Shown here: positions 9,879-20,634 of the stretch, piece by piece
How positions within the stretch are numbered: position 1 is the first letter of the stretch
How the letters are laid out: every line of letters starts with the position of its first letter
DNA from: Vitis vinifera
Taxonomy: Eukaryota > Streptophyta > Magnoliopsida > Vitales > Vitaceae
Assembly: GCF_030704535.1 (NCBI RefSeq)
Contig: NC_081821.1
Location: 5,967,001-6,031,000 of the forward strand
Direction: 5' to 3'
Length of the DNA stretch: 64,000 bases
Position numbers and translations under genes: made by a program
The notes under the pieces: model-generated
Databases searched by the model: none
What the model was told of the DNA's origin: nothing
Seen by the model: the letters and a program-made list of their open reading frames with translations, nothing else

Positions 9879-12800
9879 GTACTTTCTCTTCCCTTCCTCC
9901 CTTGTAAAATCCACCAAAAGAAAACAACTACTAAAATTTTTGCATTCTTGTCAAACCAGCGGAGGTTTAGGTTAAATTGATACATTATATTTGTTTTTTT
10001 TTTTTTTTTTTGTTGGATCGTTGTTTTGATGTTTGCGTTATTGCTGCATTTTTAAGGGAATTTATATAACTGCATTTTTTATGGTTGATATTCTATAATA
10101 TTATTGGTATTCCTCATTTACTTTGATGAGTTGAAGATTTTTGTGCTCATTTCCTATGCAATACTTGCTTGTTTTGAGCTTAATTTGAAGACTCATTCAA
10201 GATTGATGCTAAATTCACAAAGTTTCGGCACTATAGAATTGTAATAGACTTTGTTTTTTTTTTTTTCATTTGGATTATAGCCTGTTTGTTTCTTTGGATT
10301 ATTCCAGCTACTTCAATGTGTTGGAATTCATTAATATTGAAACCCTAGTGTTTTTTAGCGGCCATTTATTCTTTTTTTTTTTTTTTGTCTCTTGCATTGT
10401 AGATATGTGCCTAGTGGAGTGAAGGCTGGTTCTTATTATAAGTTTTTATGCATCTTTGAAATTCTTGTTTTTCTCTGTCATCCAAGATGGGTACTTGTTG
10501 ACTGTTTAAGTACTTGATGTATTATCATATGTGGTATGCATCCTCTTAGAAGGTATAAGGTCTCTGAAAGAAGAAATAGAGTAATGAAGAATATGCATAA
10601 AGCTTCTGGTCATAGCAGTTAAAACATCTATTGAAATAGGTCCAGAACTATATTTCAAACTATAATTCCCTTTGTACTTCATCTGAAGTTTATGTTAGAC
10701 AATACAATGCCTGTAATTGGAATAATAAGAACTTCTTAATTTCTTTGGTTGTATAGCCCCTAGTCGTGATCTGAAGGGAATATGATCATAAGTTATTATA
10801 ATCAGTTTCTGATAAAAATTGAGACGTGGACAAAAGAAGTTAGAAAAATAAATAATAATAATATTAAAGTGGCTGAATACCAAAGCAAGCTTAAAGTGGC
10901 CGAATACCAAAAATAGCATGAAGAAGAAATAGAGGATGAGAAAATTACTAAGAATAAATTGACAAAGTCTACATAAGCTTAAAGTGGCTGAAAAGTCTAC
11001 ACAAGCTTAAAGTGGTTGAATACCATGCTGAAAAATTGCATGAGGAAGAAATAGAGGAAGAGAAACAAGAACAGAGCAAACTCCTTCACAGTTTTATCAA
11101 ATAAACAATCTAGTCTATTTGATGTAGAGCATGTTAACAAGAAAGGAGCAAATTTATTTGTTGGGAATACTTTTTGTGAATAATTGCAAATCCAGGGCTG
11201 TGATAAAAGGAAAGATGATGGTGCGAGTTTTGGTCCATATAAACAAAAGAGTATGGCTATAGCCTGTGCTAGCCAATAATTTGGCAAAACCCCTGTAAGG
11301 GTTTCACACATTTGAGGCATAAATCAGTGTATGACCTATTGGATTTCAAATCAGGGTTTGACTTGAAATCATTGGAAAGTGCTTGAAATTGAGAAGATGG
11401 TGTCTTTGGTTGTATTTGATTGGGTTCTGAGCATTAGGATTATGGAAAGTGAATTAGGAATGCTGAGGATTGAAAGGAGTTGAAGAGGTTGTCGTGCAGC
11501 CATAGAATGAGGCATGGCAGAAAAGAAAGAGGATGAGGAGGGTTTTGAGAATGCACCCAGGGTAGTAAAGGGGTGGTAAGAGGTCCAGAGGAAGAAGGGG
11601 TAGAAATGTTGTATACATGCCAAGTTCATTTAAGCTATCAGGGAATCAGCCCCTAGGGCAATAACGGCTTTCTTCACCATTGCAGTTAGTGAAGAAAGGA
11701 TTGTCAATACTTTGTTCACAGTGTTGTTTAGAAGAAGAGGATGTAAAAAACCTTGTTGCTTTGCAATATTGATAGGAGATGGCTTTTTGATGGTCATTCT
11801 CACAAACAGTGTCAAATTGTGAGGGCAAAATAATTCTCCTGACAATGATAGAAATTAGTAGGAAAAATATCATTTATAACTAGAAGAGTTATAGCATAGG
11901 AAACACATCCTTTATAACTAGAAGAGTTATAGTATATAAAAACTCTCTCCCAAGTCTATTTGAAGATTCATCATTTGTCTCCGATGGAATAACCAACTAT
12001 AAATTACATGGGATATGAGATAATGGGGATATAACTATTAGAGCATAGTTAAAAAATAGTGGAATCAAATCCAAAGATAGTGAGGATCAAATGCAGTTAT
12101 ATTGTTGTAGTTATCCTCTTAGTACTCAGATATATTGCACTTTTTGTCTTTTGCCTTGTTGGACTCTTGGTTTCCTTGGACTCACATTTTGCAAAGTTAT
12201 GTATACAACATTGATTTCAATTTTATAAAAAAGTCATTAATAAAAAAGCCCCCCCTTCACTTGCTAATGATGGTCAGATATGAATTACCACCAGACTAGA
12301 GCTCATATGCAGTGAGTAGTGCAATTATTTGTTCTCCCTTGTGCCAGCCTTGTTCCCACATGTTTACTTAGAAATTGATGAAACCTCTCTAATGCTTATG
12401 TGAATGTCTCACATTGCCGATGCTTTGTAATTTCACTGCAGGAGAACAGAAAATGAATAAACTTCTAGCTATCAAATTGACTAGGTATGCTTCATGTTGA
12501 TTAATTTTATCCCTGGAAATTGAATTCTAATACCTGTAGCAAGATATTTTGGAACCTTTAACTAGGGCCCTCTGATCACTGATATTGTATCTTGCAACTT
12601 CAATCGATTAAAACCTGAGTTCATAAAAGAGGCTTGGATTTGGCAACTTCGGTTGAGTTGGGTTTTAGACAAATGAACTTCATGTTTAGATTGAGCTTGG
12701 ATTGATTTTCAATCTGATATGACCCACCAGAATTGCACCCTAAATTTTATGCCATCTTATTAGTAGAGTTGTTATTGATTTCCTTAAATCAGTTCCAACT

Positions 12801-13708
12801 TTTTCTATCAACTGATAAACGAATTGATCAAGAATGCCTATCATAAAAAAAAAAAAAAAAACAACGAATTAGATGCTAATGGTTCCCTATTCTTACAGTA
12901 TTTTATATTGGTGTAACTAATCCATTAATATGTAGTACAACATAATATATTTAAACTATTGAACATGGGAACCTGTCTCAGGTTTTGAGTAACTGGCAAT
13001 GTTCATAGTTTTTGGAATCTGCTCACAAATATACCAGATAATAGGAGGATCTACTGTGTCCCATAGAGTGCTACTAGCCTACCACAGTATTCTTTATCAG
13101 TTTTTTATATAAATAAGATATTCAACTGCCAGGATTAATACATCTCAATGGTTAGAATTTTCACTTAATCATTATACTAAATTTCTGTTTATGTTGCTTT
13201 GCTTTCAATCAAAAAGTGGTGTGCTAAGTTTGCTTATTATCATATTATCATTTGAGCTCTCTCTCTCCCTGTACCCCGTTTCTCATTTATTGGGATGTGA
13301 GAGAACAATTTTGTTGACTTCTGGTCAAATCTGAGTGATATTAACATTCTGATTCCAGTGTTCTTTAGCTTTCAGCATCATTCTGCTGGAAATTATAGTT
13401 GATATAAAGTTGTTTATTGTCTAATTGTTTGACCTGTTCTGTTCTCAAATCGGAGAGGCTTGCTAATCCGGGATTTGCAATTCCACTAGTTTTTTTTTTT
13501 TTTTTTTGTGTTTATGATCAAACGAGCTAATACATTAATCTAATTCCAATTAATTTACTTGAGTGATACTAGTTGTTTCAACATGCAATACACGATAAGT
13601 TTTTGGTAAAAAATCTTTAGTTTTTGTTGACTTTATTGCATAGGTCTTATTTGGTAGATTTCTTTGTACTTTTAAGATAATAACTATTATTTTTTCTTTT
13701 ATTTGCAG
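9879..13708 (+). other. Low-complexity, AT-rich spacer without a recognised gene
   Basis: There are T-runs at about 9993-10010, 10254-10266, 10370-10386 and 13491-13507, and an A-run near 12846. One coding-like patch at 10865-11090 is annotated separately. Around 12620-12750 there are GGTTGGGTTTT-type words like those of MITE-derived DNA elsewhere in the window. Minus-strand ORFs at 10997-11873 resemble nothing I know. Confidence 0.4.
10865..11090 (+). repeat. Duplicated coding-like motif rich in Lys and Glu
   Basis: The word AGCTTAAAGTGGCTGAA or a close variant occurs near 10865, 10888, 10975 and 11003. Two of the copies are followed by matching sequence that translates as KLKVAEYQ...HEEEIEDEK and KLKVVEYHAEKLHEEEIEEEK. 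Stop codons separate the copies. This looks like the decayed remnant of a coiled-coil coding sequence duplicated locally; the donor protein is unknown. Confidence 0.35.
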
Positions 13709-14225
13709 TGAACAAAAAGGTTTCAGCTAACAAATTGAAACAACAGGCGGTCAAGGCTTCCTACAAACATGAAAGGCAAAAATATGTTGAAACTTCTCAA
13801 TCAATACCTTCTTATTCTTGCCCAAATGGGGGTATTATTTCTTCTCATTATTTTCCTTGTTAATTTGGTTACAATTGAAGTGCATTGCATTAGCATTGAG
13901 TCCATAGTTTTGATTCTTATTCCATTGGTTTTGAACTTTGAAGTTTATTTAGACAGTGTAACTTGTCCAAAAGAAAAACAGTGGAAAGTTCAAAATTCTG
14001 AACCATGTTTACTTCATCCTGGAGATCCACCTGGAAGACTAATTTTCACCCAAATGATTAGATGTTGTCAAATATTATTTGACTATGTGGCTTATTTCTA
14101 CAGGTGCAGCCTTATAAACTGTGGATTGAAATGGAAAATATTGAGAAAGGGATTGTAGAAATCATTGCTCAGAATAATATAAAATGGCTTGTTATGGGAG
14201 CTGCAGCAGATAAATATTATTCAAA
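13709..14225 (+). pseudogene. Fragment of a USP-domain / U-box kinase family gene (PUB33-like)
   Basis: Two exon remnants with usable splice borders. 13709-13831 encodes VSANKLKQQAVKASYKHERQ and then, after a one-base shift, LLNQYLLILAQMG. 14104-14225 encodes WIEMENIEKGIVEIIAQNN and IKWLVMGAAADKYYSK. These are the hallmark residues of the N-terminal universal-stress-protein-like domain of plant U-box/USP receptor-like cytoplasmic kinases, where ...LVMGAAADKYYS... recurs. The single-base insertion near 13783-13790 breaks the first exon, and no kinase or U-box exon follows. It is a partial, frameshifted copy that kept its intron, so it arose through DNA rather than a processed mRNA. Family call is firm; which member donated it is not. 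Confidence 0.72.
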
Positions 14226-15399
14226 GTATTAACCATCTATTACAAGTTCTTATTGTTGACTGCATTGATTTATTTGATATTGTTGTAGAATTACTCGAGG
14301 CTTCCACCTTAGGCATTTGGGATAAAAGTTTTGTTGAATTTAGTGGAATTTCTTGAAGCTTCTACAAGAATTATCCAATATTAGTGCACAAGTATTGTTG
14401 CTCTGTAGGAGGCCTCTTGATGTAGCCTAGTCGGTTATAAATTGCTATGAAGATTAACCCAATTTTAAGTCATAAAAGATCAGCTCCTTGTAGTGCTATA
14501 CTTTTCTTTTCAGCATTTGAGGAATTAAATTGGCAGACATATCTTTTCAATATATTTCTCAGGCAGTTGATAAAGTTGGGTTATTTCTTTTGTGTTAGAA
14601 TCAATGTTGCTCTGGCGCTTCAAAATATGTGATACATGTAGAGGGTTATGGATTGTGAGCTATCAATGGGAGCATCCATCAAAGAAAAGAGGAACACATT
14701 CCTAGTATACAGGAAGTTCCACAGTATACTTTCTTAATTTGTTCCTCTTTTGAATGATATCTCAAAACAAGCAAAGCACTCACATTGCATATGCTATGTT
14801 GTTTTAACAAATCATTTACCCAAGCTATGAAAAAAAAAAACAAAAGGAAAATCGGATGCTTTGATAATTTAGCCATGTCTTTATATTTGAGGATTAGATG
14901 AATTGATACCTAAACACATTGGAGATTGATCAAACTTATGTATCTAATTGAGAAACTTATTGGTGTTAGAATTATATAATCTTATTGTGAACCTTTTATA
15001 TCATTGCCTTCTAACTAGATAACTTCATCCTCTTAGTTATTTAATATTTTATAAATATGAATTCTTTAAAAGAATTTGAAGACTGTAGCATGTAACAGCA
15101 TGATTGAGAATGAAAATTTCAGCAAAAGGAAGAAAATGTTTATTTAAAGTTAAGTCGCTTGTTGTCATGATTTTAACTCAAGGCATTAGCTTTGGTATGT
15201 GCCTTTGCAATTAATTATAATTAAGGTATTGTTTTTAGGCCGATAACATTAAAATGCCATGATAACCTTAAAATGTGCATATATCAAATAGGTAAAACTT
15301 ATACCAATTTAATTGAACTTGCATTTGCTTTCAGTTTCTAAATTTACTGATCCAGACTCATGAAGATTGCAGGAAAATGGTTGAGGTCAAGTCATTCAG
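14226..15399. other. Spacer between two gene fragments
   Basis: AT-rich sequence with no recognisable protein. A short open stretch at 14447-14632 shows no family motif. A plausible acceptor, TTGCTTTCAG, lies at about 15326-15335, ahead of the RPN2-like piece. Confidence 0.35.
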
Positions 15400-15513
15400 A
15401 GAAAAAAGTGGAGCCTGAGGCATCTTTTGAAATTTTGACCAACCCAGCGTGGGTGGTTCCTGCTGAGGAGAAGTTCATTAAATTTCTGGAAGAAAGCAGA
15501 TATGTCCCAGGGG
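15400..15513 (+). pseudogene. RPN2: Fragment of 26S proteasome base subunit RPN2
   Basis: The frame reads EKKVEPEASFEILTNPAW and then VVPAEEKFIKFLEESRYVP. This is the conserved segment near the C-terminus of RPN2 (PSMD1 in animals), the toroidal scaffold of the proteasome regulatory particle. In the family the run is EPEPSFEILTNPARVVPAQEK..., so Arg to Trp and Gln to Glu changes are visible (comparison from memory). Similarity ends abruptly after RYVP, and a stop follows at 15553-15555. Neither the preceding Lys/Glu-rich exon nor the final APSGFVLLRD-type exon is present nearby. The ATG at 15360 is probably not original. It is a relic of about 38 codons, far short of a protein of roughly 1000 residues. 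Confidence 0.72.
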
Positions 15514-15559
15514 AAAAACTCATAAAGAAAGAAAAAAATGTGCATTTGTGTTGAGCTAG

Positions 15560-16325
15560 TACAACATGAATAGATTTTGTAACTCTTTTGTATTAGTGAA
15601 CTATGTTTTGTTCTTCACTTACCTTACCACCCTCTCCCCCACATTTCTCAGAAGCAAAATAATGTTCTCAAATCTCTCCCTCATTGTAACTGTGTAAATG
15701 TGGATCTAATTGAAATCAGTCTTGTTTGTTTCAATCCAGTAGCTTGATTTTTCTTCCTGTCTTTCATGATGGGTTATGATGTTGAATGATGCTCATATGA
15801 TAGAGTGTGAAGCAAATCCTTTTGTGTGCACAATTGGGGATAGATAGTTTTCATTGAAAACAAATCTCTACTCTCGAGTGCTTTAAACTTTTTCATTTCT
15901 TTCACTTTGCTGAGAAATTACTGTTTGGGATTCACTTGGTTGTGTGTGTGTCTGTTTGGAGAACTGAACATTGGGTACCTCTCTGCAAAGATGCTCTGAA
16001 ACAATTGGAAGACAATAGCTTTAGATAATCTTTTTGGTTTCCAATCACACATCACCACAAGAACAGAATCTCAGATAAGAGATGATGAACTTTTGAGCAA
16101 TTTTTTATTTTGTTCTGGCCAATAGGAATATCTCTGATGGTATTGATAGGGAAAAAAAATAGATACATTTTCCATAGATATAGTTGTTAGCTTTATATTT
16201 CAAATAAAACAGATTCCAAAGCTTATGATATGTCTAAAATTTGAGTTGCTATTGATATTAAATGGAACTAGTCATACCATTCATATTTTGTTTCAAATTA
16301 ACTATTGCTAAGAAGAATTTCCTGA
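15560..16325. other. Spacer, no gene seen
   Basis: AT-rich DNA between the RPN2-like and myosin-like fragments. No ORF, RNA gene or clear repeat end was found, and no convincing transposon terminus marks either fragment. Confidence 0.4.
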
Positions 16326-16526
16326 ATACACAATCCAAGCAATGGGGAAATATTTCTTTAAATTGTCTCTTATCATTCCATATATATTCTGAAGGAACGT
16401 TGTGAGTTGCTGTTTAAAAAGAAAAGCTGCATATTTGGCTTCAACTTGTCTCAAGTCATCCAGTCCACCAAGCACCCGACCATTAAGAAATGAGAACCCA
16501 GCACTTTGTGGAGATGCACGAAGCCC
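16326..16526 (-). pseudogene. Fragment of a class XI myosin (cargo-binding/DIL region)
   Basis: On the minus strand an acceptor TTTTTAG precedes an open segment reading GLRASPQSAGFSFLNGRVLG, then GLDDLRQVEAKYAAFLFKQQ, then NIYGMIRDNLKK. Plant myosin XI heavy chains carry ...GLDDLRQVEAKYPALLFKQQLTA..EKIYGMIRDNLKKEISP... in the dilute-like globular tail. After DNLKK the frame is lost through a small deletion, although CCC and TGTATTCAG of the expected ISPLLGLCIQ codons can still be traced to about 16326. The motor, IQ motifs and rest of the tail are absent. It lies antisense to the three fragments upstream. The segment starts with no methionine, so simple ORF searches miss it. Confidence 0.75.
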
Positions 16527-17779
16527 CTAAAAATGTAAGGCAGCAAATGAGAAAATAGAAACATAAACAAAAAAGGAAGCTATATTAAATGTCCTGGTTG
16601 GTGCCCAAGATAAAACAAATCCCATTTCTTAGTTGATACATCCTCCCAAATAAAGAAACTGATGTTGATCTCCTATTAATTTTCAATCATTCTTTAAGGG
16701 CCCGTGTTTCTCTTGCAGCCTAAAAAACATAGACAAAGAATCAACACTAACCTTCATTCCTCACTCACAACGAGTTTCATGACAAATGTGCTCAAATAAT
16801 AAATTAATATTAAGAAAAGTAAACTTTCAGCTATACTCATCCCTATACATACCTTTTCAATTATAAAATTGATATCACTTACCCCAAACAAATTTTATTC
16901 CCTATGCATATATTACCTGATAGAAATCCTTTGATATTTCTATTTTTGTTTTAGGACTTTATTGTTAGTGTGCTATATTGTTAGTATAATTGGTATTTCT
17001 ATTCAAAATCATATTACGATATTTATGAAATAGTATAATTGGTTCTATTCAAAAGAAGAAAATGAAAATAAGAATATTTTGCTCTGGTGAAAATGGTTAC
17101 CTTATTCAAATTATAATTTCATATCGTTTAGTCAAGAATAAAAGTCATCACTTGCAAAAACGGAAAATATTTTCTATGGGTAAAAAGACTATCTTATCCT
17201 CTGGAAGTACTTTTGAGATATTAAGATTTAAACTCATCATATGGGGAGGAAAGATAAGCCAAAAAAAATTTAAATATTAAATTTAATTTAACTAATTGAT
17301 AAAATAAAAATATATAACTCATTTAAAGGATCTTATTTTAATTTTACCTTAATTTAATATCATACTGAATTATTCATATAAAAGAAATTTGAAGAATAAA
17401 AATGCAAATTAAAAGTTTTTAGTTCCTAAAAACCACTTATTATGTTTTACCTTAAATGAAAAAAAAATCCCATCTACTTAACAAATTAAATGGGTTTTGA
17501 TCAAAATTAAGTGATAAGTAGTATAAAATTTATGTCATAAGATAAAATTCATGTTATCAAACATTATTATAAAATGAAATCTATGGATTTTTCAATTTTT
17601 AATAAGTAATTGTTTTATTAAATACCCTCTTAATTAATATTTTATATGACGTTAAAAATATTTGTGGGCAATATGTATTCAAGAAAAGAATGATATGCAA
17701 CTATTGTTTAAATTATATAATGTAGTTGAACGATCTTCAATGCACAGTCATAATAGGAAAAAATATTAAAAAAATTTAG
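16527..17779. other. AT-rich spacer before the tandem array
   Basis: No gene recognised. Base composition falls to strongly AT-rich after about 16900. A 72-codon open stretch at 17062-17280 is composed of AT-biased codons and has no family resemblance. Confidence 0.4.
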
Positions 17780-17780
17780 C

Positions 17781-18800
17781 ACCTAAGGGCCCTTAAGGTA
17801 GTACCTAAGGAACAGTAGTAAAAAACCATTGGTGGACCACATGAGGACTCAAGAGAAGCACATAATGGCATGGTCTAAGGGTCACAAAGGAAGACCCGAG
17901 GCTTGGGAGAGGTTGAGTTCAAGTTTAGCTAAGGTAGTACCTAGGGTCCCTTAAAGTAGTACCTCAAGGCCACTAAGGTAGTACCTCAAGGCCATTAAGG
18001 TAGTACCTAAGGAACAGTAGCAAAAAACCATTGGTGGACCATATGAGGACTCAAGAGAAGCACATAATGGCATGGTCTAAGGGTCACAAAGGAAGACCCG
18101 AGGCTTGGGAGAGGTTGGGTTCAAGTTTAGCTAAGGTAGTACCTCAAGGCCATTAAGGTAGTACCTAAGGAACAGTTGCAAAAAACCATTGGTGGACCAC
18201 TTGAGGACTCAAGAGAAGCAGATAATGGCATGGTCTAAGGGTCACAAAGGAAGACCCAAGGCTTGGGAGAGGTTGAGTTCAAGTTTGGCTAAGGTAGTAC
18301 CTAGGATCCCTTAAGGTAGTACCTCAAGGCCACTAAGGTAGTACCTCAAGGCCATTAAGGTAGTACCTAAGGAACAGTAGCAAAAAACCATTGGTGGATC
18401 ACATGAGGACTCAAGAGAAGCACATAATGGCATGGTCTAAGGGTCACAAAGGAAGACCCGAGGCTTGGGAGAGGTTTAGTTCAAATGTAGCTAAGGTAGT
18501 ACCTAGGATCCCTTAAGGTAGTACCTCAAGGCCACTAAGGTAGTATCTCAAGGCCATTAAGGTAGTACTTAAGAAACAATAGCAAAAAACCATTGGTGGA
18601 TCACTTGAGGACTCAAGAGAAGCACATAATGGCATGGTCTAAGGGTCACAAAGGAAGACCCGAGGCTTGGGAGAGGTTGAGTTCAAGTTTAGCTAAGGTA
18701 GTACCTAGGGTCCCTTAAGGTAGTACCTCAAGGCCACTAAGGTAGTACCTCAAGGCCATTAAGGTAGTACCTAAAGGCCATTAAGGTAGAACCTATGGTA
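17781..18800 (+). repeat. Tandem array of 202-bp units with an AGGTA-G-TACCT sub-repeat
   Basis: The landmark CCATTGGTGG occurs at 17826, 18028, 18186, 18388 and 18590, so the spacings are 202, 158, 202 and 202 bp. The 158-bp unit lacks a 44-bp block containing two sub-repeats. Each unit has a constant part of about 115 bp (GGACTCAAGAGAAGCACATAA through GGCTTGGGAGAGGTT) and a variable part made of 22-bp pieces carrying AAGGTAGTACCT. The 11-bp core AGGTAGTACCT is an odd palindrome: its AGGTA and TACCT arms are perfect reverse complements. Copies are nearly identical, so the array is young or being homogenised. Confidence 0.93.
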
Positions 18801-18815
18801 CAGTCCCTAAGAAGC

Positions 18816-19800
18816 GATACTACTTCCCAAAATTAGCTTTTGAAATATTATTATTGTGCCAAAACTTGAGGTGGGTCATTGGATGAATGGTTCTGTAATT
18901 GAGAAGTGCTCACCAAAATCATCAAATCAATTTCAGCCCCATATGTAAAAGTGAGGCTTTATTTATCTACTTTCCCAAAAAGACACGGAAATGTTCATGT
19001 TGTGCCAAAACTTGGAAGTGGGCCTTTTGATGGATGGTCATGTATTAGAGAAATGGTCAGCAAAATGATCTAATCTAAGACCTTTTTTTCCCAAAAATAC
19101 AGTCAGAAGTTTACATGGGTCATTTCATCAGTAGCCATATAGTTAAGAAATGCTCACCAAATCATTAATCAGATTCAAACCCATGTGTAAAAATGAGACA
19201 TTCTCCCAAAAACACATTCTCAAATTTACTTGTTATGCCAAAACTTCACCTATGTCATAGGAAGAATGGGCTAAAAATACAAAAATGTTCATCAAAATCC
19301 TCAAACCCACACCCAAAAGATAGAATTTTCCCTCAAAATTTGAACTGGGATATTAGATGAATGGTGACCAAAATTATCAACCGAATTCGTACCCATGTGT
19401 AAAAATGAGATATTTTACCAAAACAGATCCGAAAATGTACTTGTAGTGCCAACAAAAATCGAAAGTGGGTCATTTGGATATGAATGGTCAGCAAAATGCT
19501 ATAAAAATTTCACATCTCAGTAAACTTCAGAAGGAGTTGAATTCTGAAATAGATCCCATAGCACAGAACCATATGGGACTGCAAGCCCTGGTTAATCTAA
19601 TTCCACGTATTACTACTATGTCCTCTACCTTTATGAGCTATTTCTATTCATATTCAGAGTGAGTGTACAAGGTGATCAGTGAGGAGGGAAAACTCAGTAA
19701 TATGGGGTGAACAGACGATGCTTTTCATACATGGTTAGGTCAGATCCAAATCCATATGTAAAATGACAGCCCTTTGCCCAAAAATCAAACAAACACCTAA
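18816..19800 (+). repeat. Degenerate tandem repeats of about 105-140 bp
   Basis: Six or seven diverged units follow the clean array. Most contain, in order, CCCAAAAAYACA, GTGCCAAAACTT, GGGTCATT, GATGAATGGTCA, CACCAAAATCATCAA and CCCATGTGTAAAAATGAGA. The units differ in length and carry indels, so this array is much older than the neighbouring 202-bp array. A 65-codon open stretch at 19465-19662 interrupts the last unit and matches no family I know. Confidence 0.7.
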
Positions 19801-20634
19801 GGTAAAACCCACTGAACGGAGAACCACATACCTCATGCCATGTTTCCTCTGATCGGGTTCTTTTCGGTTTAGATTTGAGTGCTGATTACATGGCCAATTT
19901 TGGAGACCCGTGGCTGCTTACATGGAGACCATGGTGGCTGTTGACAAGGAGAACAAAAGGGCAATTTTGGAATAACTTTTCCAAACAGTAATTAGTGCAC
20001 AAAAAAAAATATATATTCTAATCATTAATGGACAAAGCCCGTATTCCAGGTTCTATGGGTTTCATTCCCATATAACCTTCAAATGGGCCTCCTAAAACAC
20101 AACTTCCCCCTTAATTTATCAATATATGACGAGAAAGGTCCAGTCCTACAAATTTTCTACCGTACACTAAAAATTCTTTCTCAATATAGGCCCACAAATT
20201 TTCTGATTTCCCAGTAGAAATATAGGATATTTTTAAGCACCACAACCTTAGTGATAGCATTTAAGATCTACAATTTTTTTGGTACACTTAAAATGATTCT
20301 AACATCATTTCAAGTGCTGAAAGAAGCAACGAACTTATTCTATATTATAAATAATTGAATTTATTCCCAACATGTTTCTCCACAAACAAGTTCTTACTTT
20401 TTACAATTCCAACACATAAATTTAACACAACCAAAACATCATCCATTTCGACAAAACCCTTATTAGAATGAACCATCAAATCTTAATTTACAAACCCATC
20501 TCAACAATTAGATCCATCCAAGAAAACAGAGAAGTATAATTTTCACATAACATCCAAAGATGAAATAGATATCTACAATTGAATTTAATACGAGCAAACA
20601 AATAATAAAAAAATTAAAAGAAATAATACAAAAC
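19801..20634. other. AT-rich spacer downstream of the SELT fragment
   Basis: If the SELT gene were intact its third and later exons should lie here on the minus strand. I looked for the TAVTMK and YPPPLPKRLL codons and found nothing similar. Confidence 0.45.

Noticed and set aside
10051-10075. GGAATTTATATAACTG as the second exon of the V-ATPase c'' fragment (GIYIT...)
   Set aside because: The expected residues appear in one frame, but the nearest AG acceptor would join in the wrong phase and similarity stops after five residues. Treated as chance.
11369-11873. Overlapping minus-strand ORFs as a gene remnant
   Set aside because: Three ORFs of 71-86 codons overlap in different frames, none with a consistent protein signature.
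17781-18800. CRISPR-like array
   Set aside because: The repeats are contiguous and long with no unique spacers, and the context is a plant nuclear genome.
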